Assembly: GCA_937995275.1 (NCBI GenBank)
Contig: CALKKN010000060.1
Location: 1-11,699 of the forward strand
Reading direction: 5' to 3'
Origin: an uncultured Lysobacterales bacterium
GTDB taxonomy: Bacteria; Pseudomonadota; Gammaproteobacteria; Xanthomonadales; SZUA-36
Length of the DNA stretch: 11,699 nucleotides
The notes beneath the pieces are model-generated. The model did no database searches and was not told where the DNA came from. It was given only the letters and a program-made list of their open reading frames with translations. The translations under genes and the position numbers were made by a program. Numbering within the stretch: position 1 is the first letter of the stretch; every line of letters begins with the position of its first letter. Below are positions 1 through 6,321 of this stretch, one piece after another.

Positions 1-457
1 CAGGCTGAAGAACGACGTCCAGACCAGCAGCCGACCGACGTAGTCATTGTCGACCCCGGCGTCGATCGTGGCCAGTTCGATGCAGGTCCAGTAAGTGCCG
101 ATGTTGATGTAGGTGAAAAAGATTGCCGCCAGCACCAGCCACGGTACCCAGACCGGGACACGGCGCTCGACGGTTCGCTGTTCCCCGGCCGGGCTCTCTG
201 TTTCCAGTTCAACCACCAGACCACGCTCCAGAGGGCGGGGCGGAATCCAGTGAAGGACGGGCAGCGTGACCAGGTAGCACAGGATGAACGCGTAGTAGAT
301 GCCGTTCACGCTCAGCATGGGCAGAACCTGCATTTCCAGGGCCTGGGAGAATGCGAAAGCGAACAGCATCAGGTTGTAGGCGCGCGCCGGTTTGCTCGAA
401 CCGCCGAGCGTGGCGACAGCGACCGCCAGCCGTCGAAGACAGTTTTGTGGTGCGCCA
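1..457 (-). pseudogene. MFS transporter fragment lacking its N-terminal helices; runs off the left edge
   Basis: The minus strand is open from just below the KAS III stop to the window edge (about 152 codons). It reads as the middle of a 12-helix major facilitator transporter. A helix-4 tail and loop (AVATLGGSSKPARAYN) is followed by a helix-5-like segment (LMLFAFAFSQALEMQVLPML), a helix-6-like segment (IYYAFILCYLVTLPVLHWIP), a charged central loop (ERGLVVELETESPAGEQRTVERR), then helix 7 and the start of helix 8. The first three to four helices (roughly 110 residues) are absent, because the stretch upstream is the complete KAS III gene. No ATG, GTG or TTG precedes the ATG at 367-369, which lies inside helix 5. 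Codon choice still looks coding, so the truncation may be recent or an assembly join. Transport substrate is unknown. Family assignment is by pattern; the truncation follows from the reading frame. Confidence 0.65.
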
Positions 458-459
458 GG

Positions 460-1533
460 CTAGCTGCCGGTGTGCTCGATGGCTTCACGCATGATTTCCA
501 TCGCGGTCTGGTCGCAGGGAGGCAGGCTGGCGTCGCTCTCGCCCAGCGGCGTCGTCCGCTCGCCCCATCGGATCAGGCCCGCGCCCCGGGTCAGGCCGGC
601 CCCGAAGGCGGCCAGCAGCAGATTGCTGCCCGGCCGGACGCGCCCGTCCTCGAGCGCCTCGCACAGGGCCACCGGAATGGTCGCCGCCGAGGTGTTTCCG
701 TACCGGTCGATGTTCAGCGCCACCTGCTCCATCGGCACGGACAGGTAGTGCGCCAGCGACTCGATGATGCGCTCGTTCGCCTGGTGCGGAATGATCAGGT
801 CGATGTCCTCGTTGCGCAGTCCGGTCTCGGACATGACGACCCGGATCTCCTTCGCCATGCCCTTCACCGCGCGCCGAAAGATTTCGCGGCCGTCGAAGCT
901 GACGTCGAACACCCCGTAGTTCTCGACAAACCGGTTCCCCGCCGTGCCCAGGTTCGGAACCAGCAGCGCCTCCAGCGCGTCCCCTTCACAACCGAGGTGG
1001 GACGCCAGCAGGCCGCTTTCCCGTTCACTCGGCTCTACCAGCACAGCCCCGGCCCCGTCGCCGAACAGCACGGCCGTGTCGCGCAGCGACCAGTTCAGCA
1101 GCCAGGTGATGCGCTCGGCGCCAATGACCAGCGCCTTGTGATAGGCACCGCCGCGGATCATCGCGGTCGCCACGGCCAGGCTGTAGATGAAGCCGCTGCA
1201 GCCGGCGTTCAGATCGAATACGGCGGCGTTGTCCGCGCCCATTTTCTTCTGCACGTGCGCCGCTGCGCTCGGGATGATCGTATCGGGGGTGCAAGTCGCG
1301 ACGATCAGCAGATCGACCTCCTCCACCGAGGCGCCGCCGGCCGCCAGGGCGCGATGACCCGCGACCGCCGCCAGGTCGCTGCAGGGCACGTGGGACACGC
1401 GCCGCTCGCGGATGCCGCTCCGGGTGCGGATCCACTCGTCGGAGGTATCGAGCACGGTCGCCATGTCGTCGTTGGTCATGACGGCGGGCGGCATGCACTT
1501 GCCCCACCCGGTAATCTCAGCATATTTGGCCAT
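460..1533 (-). CDS. fabH: 3-oxoacyl-ACP synthase III (KAS III, FabH-like)
   Basis: KAS III enzymes condense an acyl-CoA primer, usually acetyl-CoA, with malonyl-ACP to start fatty acid synthesis in the cytoplasm. The 357-residue product shows the whole thiolase-fold signature: N-terminal DTSDEWIRTRSGIRERR (about 29-45), nucleophile Cys112 in NAGCSGF, His250 in PHQAN and Asn280 in RYGNTSAA, and GAGLTRGAGLIRW near 311-323. Cys112 matches the E. coli FabH number. The protein runs about 35 residues past the usual FabH end (GERTTPLGESDASLPPC to HTGS); stand-alone KAS III paralogues often carry such a tail. It is not beside plsX, fabD or fabG here, so it may be a secondary KAS III with another primer. 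The ATG at 1531-1533 has only a weak AGG-type ribosome site. Its stop directly abuts the transporter fragment. Confidence 0.93.
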   Translation of the reverse strand: MAKYAEITGWGKCMPPAVMTNDDMATVLDTSDEWIRTRSGIRERRVSHVPCSDLAAVAGHRALAAGGASVEEVDLLIVATCTPDTIIPSAAAHVQKKMGADNAAVFDLNAGCSGFIYSLAVATAMIRGGAYHKALVIGAERITWLLNWSLRDTAVLFGDGAGAVLVEPSERESGLLASHLGCEGDALEALLVPNLGTAGNRFVENYGVFDVSFDGREIFRRAVKGMAKEIRVVMSETGLRNEDIDLIIPHQANERIIESLAHYLSVPMEQVALNIDRYGNTSAATIPVALCEALEDGRVRPGSNLLLAAFGAGLTRGAGLIRWGERTTPLGESDASLPPCDQTAMEIMREAIEHTGS

Positions 1534-1563
1534 GATGGGCCTGTCGGTAGTTGAACCGAGGGC

Positions 1564-1592
1564 AGACTAGCAGCGCGCCGCCCAAATCACAA
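1564..1592 (-). promoter_or_regulatory. Candidate sigma-70 promoter for the KAS III gene
   Basis: On the minus strand TTGTGA (1587-1592) and TAGTCT (1564-1569) are separated by exactly 17 bases, and TGC directly before the -10 makes it extended-type. The predicted start is about 20 bases upstream of the KAS III ATG. Each hexamer matches consensus at 4 of 6 positions, so this is a motif match only. The 86-bp gap is shared with the divergent membrane protein gene, for which I see no good promoter. Confidence 0.35.
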
Positions 1593-1619
1593 TTCTGTTG
1601 AAACACGATTGCAGTCACG

Positions 1620-2519
1620 GTGGCTGCAGCAGCCCTGGATGATATACAGTCACCCCTGACCTGCACCGCAGAGGATCAATCGATCGACCCGGCAAAACTC
1701 CAGCGACTGCACCAGGGGATCAAGTGGACGGTCTATGGCCTGCTACTGCTCAACTGGGCGTTCTACATCCACGAAGACTGGACCAACGCACAGCACACGC
1801 TGCGCAACGGCGGCACGCTGCTCGACTGGATGAACGCGTTCGGCACCTCGCTGGACGAGGCTGCTTGGTTCGGACTGCTATTCCTGTGGGAACTGGAAAC
1901 CTATGCGCTGCCGGAGCACGCCTGGACGCGCCTGGTGCAGGGGCTGTTCCTGGGCATCCGCGGCCTCTGTTACATATTTCTGGCCCACACGGTGTTCGCC
2001 TGGGGGACCAACTTCATCGACCTGGAACGGCTGCAGCCCGCCCCGGACGTGAGCAGTCTGTGCGACCTGGCGGACCAGGAAATTTCGTATACGTACAATC
2101 TGGAATACACCCTGATCGACACTGACAATTGCCGCGAACTGTCAACCGACACCGAGTTCTTTTTCGTGGACAACTCGGCCGTGACCGACAGCGCCGGCCT
2201 GGCCGTCGAACGCCGCTCGGCCCGGTTCGACCTGCAGGACGCCATCACCTGGCTGCTGATCATGTTCACCATCGAGATCGGTATCTGGCTGCAGGAGCGG
2301 GACATCACCGGCGGCCCTCTGATGCTGGTCAGCCAGCTCGGCAAGGTCCTGTACGGGGTGCTGCTGGTCGATGCCGCCTACTGGGCCTGGATGGGCCACT
2401 GGCTCTACACCTGGGATCAGCTGCTCTGGATCGGGGGGTTCTGGGCCATCGAGTTCAACATGAAACTGTGGCGCGACAGCATCGAAGCCAACGAACAGGA
2501 GCTCGGGGCCGCAGCCTGA
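1620..2519 (+). CDS. Unrecognised six-helix membrane protein
   Basis: I do not recognise the family of this 299-residue protein. Hydrophobic segments lie near 36-52, 80-97, 107-128, 207-225, 235-258 and 264-282. The long soluble loop (about 130-205) has two cysteines (148 and 171) that could form a disulfide if it is periplasmic. The membrane parts are very rich in Trp, Tyr and Phe. Helices 2, 4 and 6 share a motif with a buried glutamate: FLWELETYAL (Glu91), FTIEIGIWL (Glu219) and WAIEFNMKLW (Glu278), which suggests an internally repeated architecture. The first two also share a preceding L-x-[DE]-A. There is no signal peptide. GTG at 1620 is the only reasonable start before helix 1, since the next in-frame ATG is at residue 71; the ribosome site is weak. 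Coding is supported by strong GC3 bias. It is transcribed divergently from KAS III. Function is unknown. Confidence 0.75.
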   Translation: MAAAALDDIQSPLTCTAEDQSIDPAKLQRLHQGIKWTVYGLLLLNWAFYIHEDWTNAQHTLRNGGTLLDWMNAFGTSLDEAAWFGLLFLWELETYALPEHAWTRLVQGLFLGIRGLCYIFLAHTVFAWGTNFIDLERLQPAPDVSSLCDLADQEISYTYNLEYTLIDTDNCRELSTDTEFFFVDNSAVTDSAGLAVERRSARFDLQDAITWLLIMFTIEIGIWLQERDITGGPLMLVSQLGKVLYGVLLVDAAYWAWMGHWLYTWDQLLWIGGFWAIEFNMKLWRDSIEANEQELGAAA

Positions 2520-2520
2520 C

Positions 2521-2535
2521 GATCAGGACCTGATC
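2521..2535 (+). terminator. Short hairpin just after the membrane protein gene
   Basis: GATCAG and CTGATC form a perfect 6-bp stem around GAC, two bases after the stop. There is no T-run, so it is at best a weak or factor-assisted terminator. It lies upstream of the orphan gene at 2587 and could instead affect that leader. Confidence 0.25.
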
Positions 2536-2586
2536 CTGTACAACCCGGCAGTTGCGCTTTGGGGCTGCCAATACTTAACTGCTAAA

Positions 2587-3024
2587 GTGAACGAATGGAC
2601 TAACATTGAAATTCATTCGCCAAGGTGGAACAGGCTTGTTGTGAGCAAGCTCATCGAATTGAAGGGTGACCAAAGCCTAGTCGGAAATCGCCGGTGGTTC
2701 AGTTCGCGGGAGATTGACCTCGTTATCTGGACTGACAAAATCAACTCCATTGTGGCTTTTGAGTTTTATTACGACAAGAACGTCAATGAGCATGTGCTCA
2801 TCTGGCGCGAAAGTTCAGGATTCACCCACCTGGCTGTCGACGACGGGGAGCGGAAGCCGGCACTCGAATACAAGCAAACCCCCATCCTGGTTATCGATGG
2901 ATGTTTTGATCCGGATCGAATTAGGAACCTGTTCGAGGGCTCATGTGAGGACCTACCTGCAGACGTGGCCCATTGCGTTCGTCTACAGCTCGAAAAACTG
3001 ACCACCGATCCGTATACGGCATGA
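2587..3024 (+). CDS. Hypothetical protein, 145 residues, lower-GC orphan
   Basis: I cannot assign a family with certainty. The product is soluble, with no signal peptide or membrane segment. It is mixed alpha/beta in look: REIDLVIWTD and SIVAFEFYYD suggest beta strands, followed by HVLIWRESSGFTHLAVDDGE, then PILVIDGCFDPDRIRNLF (about 98-115) and a helical tail. This resembles a conserved hypothetical type in proteobacteria whose C-terminal half reads PILV-DG-FD, but that is recall, not a search. Its base composition is clearly more AT-rich than its neighbours and it sits next to an inverted-repeat element, so it may have been acquired. GTG at 2587 is the chosen start; the frame is open upstream to 2521, with CTG at 2530 and 2536 as the only other start-like codons. 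No strong ribosome site is visible. Confidence 0.6.
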   Translation: MNEWTNIEIHSPRWNRLVVSKLIELKGDQSLVGNRRWFSSREIDLVIWTDKINSIVAFEFYYDKNVNEHVLIWRESSGFTHLAVDDGERKPALEYKQTPILVIDGCFDPDRIRNLFEGSCEDLPADVAHCVRLQLEKLTTDPYTA

Positions 3025-3060
3025 CGGATTCATATTCTCCTTGTGGCTGCTTCTGGCCTA

Positions 3061-3195
3061 GTGTGTTGAAAAACTCCTCGATGCCCGAATTGCGATCAAT
3101 ATCGACGAATTATTGACGTCCAAGTTATTGTTTTTGCCAAGCCAAGTTTCGGCAGAAGCGTCGAAATTCTCTGACAAGGGAGTTTTTCCACACGA
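3061..3195. mobile_element. MITE-like or IS-remnant element with terminal inverted repeats
   Basis: GTGTGTTGAAAAACTCC (3061-3077) faces GGAGTTTTTCCACACGA (3179-3195). The right arm, reverse-complemented, matches the left at 14 of 17 positions, including an uninterrupted GAAAAACTCC. Ends of this TGTTGAAAAACTC type are common at bacterial insertion sequences. The 101-bp interior is AT-rich and encodes no transposase piece I can recognise, so the element would be non-autonomous or an internal deletion. No clear target-site duplication is visible. The family is left unassigned. Confidence 0.5.
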
Positions 3196-3431
3196 TGGGC
3201 CGGATTGAGAACTAGGCTTCCCTTCGCCTATCGGTCAGGGGATGTCCGCCATCCGCGCGCAAGCGGCAATCCGATTTGCAGCGGTGGCGGCAGCAAAGGG
3301 AGTGATTCGGGGTTGGCTGAACCCCAACCCGGCTCCTCTCGCAGTGCCGCATCAGACTTGTCGGATATCTAAAAAGACTGACGGGTGCTCCGTATGCTCA
3401 GCGCCACTCCGGTGGGCTGCAAACTAACGGC

Positions 3432-3450
3432 CGCGGCGCTATGCGCCGCG
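3432..3450 (-). terminator. GC-rich hairpin downstream of the protease gene
   Basis: CGCGGCGC (3432-3439) and GCGCCGCG (3443-3450) form a perfect 8-bp stem around TAT, about 60 bases beyond the protease stop. On the protease strand it is followed by a T-rich but interrupted stretch (GTTAGTTT), so intrinsic termination is possible but not classic. A hairpin-type repeat element is the alternative. Confidence 0.35.
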
Positions 3451-3509
3451 ACCGTCGCTGAAGAACCGGCGGAAGCGGTGTACTCGCCCGCAGATCCGCC
3501 CGGGTCAGA

Positions 3510-5981
3510 TCAAGACGATGGATTGACCACCACCACCTCGCAGGTTTCCTCGGACATGTTCCCGTACATGTCGTAGGCTTCGACCGTCCAGGTGATGTGG
3601 TCATCGACGCCGCCCGTGTCCAGTATGGTGATGTCGACGCCTTCGAAGGTCACTATGCACGAGTCGGTTTTGTCGATGCGCTTGCCTTTCTTGGTCAGAG
3701 CAAAGCAGTCGTAAGCGACGATCTCGGCGACCGGGGCCGTGTCACAGATGTCTTCCGCCGTCGCCGTGAAGGTGATCGGCGCATCCGGCGGCGTGATGGT
3801 CGGCGGCGCGTTGCAGTAGATGGTCGGCGGTGTCGTGTCCTGCACGGAGACGTCCTGCCCGTCGAAAGACTGGTTGCCGCTGTCGTCCGTGGCCGTCCAC
3901 AGCACCGGCGTCGTGCCGATCGGGAAGAGGGGCGGCGCGTCGTTTGCGACGTCGACCGAGGCGTCGCAGATGTCGCTCACGATCGGATCGCCCAGGTCGA
4001 CGGGCGTGCCGTCCGGCGACGTGCACTCGGCCACGATGTCGGGCGGCGCCGTAAGATCAGGCGGCGTGGTATCTTCGATGGTCACCGTCTGGCTGTCCGA
4101 CGCCGAATTGCCGCTGTCGTCCGTCGCGGTCCATACCACCGTCGTCTCGCCCAGCGGGAACAGCGGCGGCGCGTCGTTGGCGACCGTCAGCGTCTCGTCA
4201 CAAACATCGTCGGTGACGGGTGTCCCGAAGTCGGTCGGCGTGCCATCCGGCGAGGTGCATTCGTCGAGAACATCTTCCGGCGCCGTGATCGAGGGATCGA
4301 GGGTGTCCTGCACCGTCACCGGCGCCGAGCAACTGTCCGAACCGCCGAAGGGATCGATGACCATCAGATCGACCGATTTCGGGCCGGTCGGCGCCGGGAA
4401 GACCACGGTCGGCGTGGCGCCTGTCGTGGGCGACGGGTCGAACGGACCGCTCCAGTCGTAGGTCAGCGGGTCACCGTCTGGATCGGAAGAACCGGTGCCG
4501 TCCAGAAGGGTGTCCAGGCCGCATTCCGCGGTGTAGGGGCCGTTGGCGTCGCACACGGGCGGCGGGTTGAGCGCCAAGCAGGTCAGCGCGTCGGCGGTAT
4601 TGAGACGGCCAAAGCCGTAGAAGTCGTCCCTGCCTGGCGTGTCCTCGGCCGGATCGCCCACTTCGTCCTCCGCGGTGGCGATGATGCAGTCCCGCACTCC
4701 CTGGTTGGTCGCGAGCGGCTTGAAGGACAACATCAGCGCCGCGGTTCCGCTCACGTGGGGCGAGGCCATGGAAGTACCGCTCAACAGGTCGTAATTATCG
4801 GCCAGTACCGTGTTCATGATATCTACACCGGGCGCGGTCACTTCGAGCTCCGGCCCGAAATTGGAACCCCAGGTGAGGCCGAGGTCCGGCTCGGCTCGTA
4901 GGTCGTCGTGATTGGTCGCGCCCACGGCCATCACGTGGGCGTTGTTGGCCGGGTAGCCGACGGCAGTGTTGAAGTTACCCGAGGCGTTGACCACCAGCAC
5001 CCCTACCGTGTCGTAGGCGTACTCCAGCGCATCGTCGATCGCGTTGGACTGGGCGACGGACAGGCTCAGGGCGATCACCCGTGCGCCGTTGTCGGCGGCG
5101 TAGATGATGGCGTCGTCGAGAATCGATCCGTCCGGCGCGGCATTGCCGACCAGCAGCGGCATCATTTTCGCCCCGGTGCCGGGCCCGGTGCCGCCGGCGA
5201 CGCCGATCACACCCGTTGCATTGTGCCCGCAGGCGCCGATGATGCCGGCGACGTGCGTGCCGTGGAGGTTGCTGGGATCAGGATCGTTGTCTGCGCCGGC
5301 GAAGTCCCAGCCGATCAGGTCGTCGACAAAGCCGTTGCCGTCGTCGTCGATGCCGTTGAGGTCGGCCGGATCCATCACGATGCCGTCACTGCCCAGGTCC
5401 TCGCCCGGATTCACCCAGATGTTGCACTCCAGGTCCTCGTGGTCGTAATCGGTGCCGCTGTCCAGCACGGCAACCCATATGTCGGGAAGCGCCACGGCCA
5501 TGTCCCAGGCCTCAGGGGCGTCGACGTCGGCGTCGGGGGTCCCGCCGGTCTGGCCGGTGTTGTCCAGGCCCCACTGGTCGGCGAACTGCGTGTCGTTCGG
5601 GACGAACTCCCACCGGCCATAGGTGTTCACTTCGGCGTACTCGAACAGGCCGCTCTCCTGCAGCTGGGCAACAAAGCTGACCGGGTCGAGGCCCGGGGGA
5701 ACGCTCACGTCGATGGCTCCGAGCCGGTTGGCACGCAGAACCCTTGCGCCCTGCGCGCCGAAGAAATCGGCCATCGCGTCGCTTGTCCTGGTCGCCTTGA
5801 ATTTGACCGTTACGACGTCAGGCACGACCTCGAACCATTGATTTGGCGATGATTCCACGAACCATTTTTCGTCCATCCGGACAAACTGTTTGCCCTGCAA
5901 CTCCAATTGTTCGGGCGGGTCGGCCACCAATTCAATGGGCGAAACCATGAGCGCCAGAATGACGATCCACGTCGATTTCAT
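3510..5981 (-). CDS. Secreted subtilisin-like (S8) serine protease with PKD and HYR modules
   Basis: This 823-residue extracellular endopeptidase opens with a signal peptide (MKSTWIVILALMVSPIELVA, likely cleaved before DPPEQ). A propeptide-like region follows (about 45-125: VVTVKFKATRTSDAMADFF), then the S8 domain (about 130-470). The catalytic triad is intact: Asp174 (AVLDSG), His240 (HGTHVAG) and Ser404 (SGTSMASPHVSG), with oxyanion Asn336 (NASGN). DDDGNGFVDDLIGWDF (212-227) is the acidic loop typical of this subgroup. A PKD-like domain spans about 476-558 (GTGSSDPDGDPLTYDW). Two close HYR-like repeats follow (about 562-638 and 640-717), each with CTSPDGTP, VANDAPPLFP and WTATDDSGN. The end is a divergent beta domain with no membrane anchor, LPXTG or GlyGly-CTERM. 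Sixteen cysteines after the signal peptide suggest disulfides. Folding after Sec export, probably with type II secretion, is inferred. It stands alone; the role is likely nutritional protein degradation. Confidence 0.93.
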   Translation of the reverse strand: MKSTWIVILALMVSPIELVADPPEQLELQGKQFVRMDEKWFVESSPNQWFEVVPDVVTVKFKATRTSDAMADFFGAQGARVLRANRLGAIDVSVPPGLDPVSFVAQLQESGLFEYAEVNTYGRWEFVPNDTQFADQWGLDNTGQTGGTPDADVDAPEAWDMAVALPDIWVAVLDSGTDYDHEDLECNIWVNPGEDLGSDGIVMDPADLNGIDDDGNGFVDDLIGWDFAGADNDPDPSNLHGTHVAGIIGACGHNATGVIGVAGGTGPGTGAKMMPLLVGNAAPDGSILDDAIIYAADNGARVIALSLSVAQSNAIDDALEYAYDTVGVLVVNASGNFNTAVGYPANNAHVMAVGATNHDDLRAEPDLGLTWGSNFGPELEVTAPGVDIMNTVLADNYDLLSGTSMASPHVSGTAALMLSFKPLATNQGVRDCIIATAEDEVGDPAEDTPGRDDFYGFGRLNTADALTCLALNPPPVCDANGPYTAECGLDTLLDGTGSSDPDGDPLTYDWSGPFDPSPTTGATPTVVFPAPTGPKSVDLMVIDPFGGSDSCSAPVTVQDTLDPSITAPEDVLDECTSPDGTPTDFGTPVTDDVCDETLTVANDAPPLFPLGETTVVWTATDDSGNSASDSQTVTIEDTTPPDLTAPPDIVAECTSPDGTPVDLGDPIVSDICDASVDVANDAPPLFPIGTTPVLWTATDDSGNQSFDGQDVSVQDTTPPTIYCNAPPTITPPDAPITFTATAEDICDTAPVAEIVAYDCFALTKKGKRIDKTDSCIVTFEGVDITILDTGGVDDHITWTVEAYDMYGNMSEETCEVVVVNPSS

Positions 5982-5988
5982 GAGTTAT

Positions 5989-5994
5989 CTCCTT
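5989..5994 (-). promoter_or_regulatory. Strong ribosome binding site of the protease gene
   Basis: AAGGAG on the minus strand sits 7 bases before the ATG at 5979-5981. It fixes the start at the signal peptide and is one of only two consensus ribosome sites in the window; the other belongs to sod. Confidence 0.8.
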
Positions 5995-6229
5995 CGTAGT
6001 TATTGAGGTTCTGCAAAAAGTAGCACTATGCTCACGAAACACCACTTGCACTACACAGTACGATCTGCAGCGTGTCAGTCAGCTTGAATCCGAGGTCGGA
6101 CTTCTTCGCCCGCGGCTGTGTTATCCGCCGTGCGGGCGGCGTAGCGAGACAAAGGCCGTTTCCCTCGGTCACCTGGAGAAGACGGTTCCCCAAGTACACC
6201 TGATGCTCAATATGCCGCGCCCGCGCCGC

Positions 6230-6245
6230 AATGACCTAGGTCATT
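6230..6245. promoter_or_regulatory. 16-bp perfect palindrome, operator-like
   Basis: AATGACCTAGGTCATT is its own reverse complement with no spacer. It lies about 250 bases upstream of the protease start and about 77 bases beyond the stop of the 6322-7653 gene. A dimeric regulator reading TGACC half-sites would fit, but no regulator gene is nearby and the regulator is unknown. Confidence 0.35.
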
Positions 6246-6321
6246 TTCATAATTGAATGTGATTCAGGACGGGGCCCAGAACCGTCGGGGGGACGGCGGA
6301 GGCGCGCGGCCAGCAAACCGC

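Larger units (their letters stand above)
3025..3509. other. Non-coding gap with element remnant and hairpins
   Basis: No convincing gene is present; the small open frames lack ribosome sites and family features. Besides the inverted-repeat element and the GC-rich hairpin listed separately, it holds a TAGGC/GCCTA hairpin (3213-3230). It also has two mutually exclusive stems around 3308-3332: GGGGTT/AACCCC (3309-3314 with 3320-3325), and a nine-base arm with one mismatch (3308-3316 with 3324-3332). Composition shifts from AT-rich (to about 3200) to GC-rich. Confidence 0.6.
5982..6321. other. Intergenic region upstream of the protease
   Basis: No coding sequence is supported on either strand. 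The region holds the protease leader, a 16-bp palindrome (listed separately) and a small CCGTC/GACGG hairpin (6282-6296) about 25 bases past the stop of the cyclic-DPG-synthetase-like gene. That hairpin lacks a T-run and would be a weak terminator. I could not place a convincing sigma-70 promoter for the protease. Confidence 0.6.

Noticed and set aside
250..1554. 434-codon plus-strand open frame across KAS III
   Set aside because: It is antisense to a gene with full catalytic motifs. Its Arg/His/Gln-rich composition is typical of a high-GC shadow frame.
2573..2579. ACTTAAC, an integron attC-like core (RYYYAAC), before the orphan gene
   Set aside because: A degenerate 7-mer is expected by chance. 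No GTTRRRY partner with an attC-type fold lies at a fitting distance, and there is no integrase.
3242..3427. 61-codon plus-strand open frame in the gap
   Set aside because: It has no ribosome site, no recognisable features and no coding bias; it spans hairpin-rich sequence.
3597..4901. 434-codon plus-strand open frame, with a second one at 4908-5852, across the protease
   Set aside because: Both are antisense to the S8 protease, with low-complexity Arg/Val/Gly composition and no motifs.
6127..6140. CCGCC/GGCGG small inverted repeat
   Set aside because: A five-base GC stem is expected by chance in this composition.
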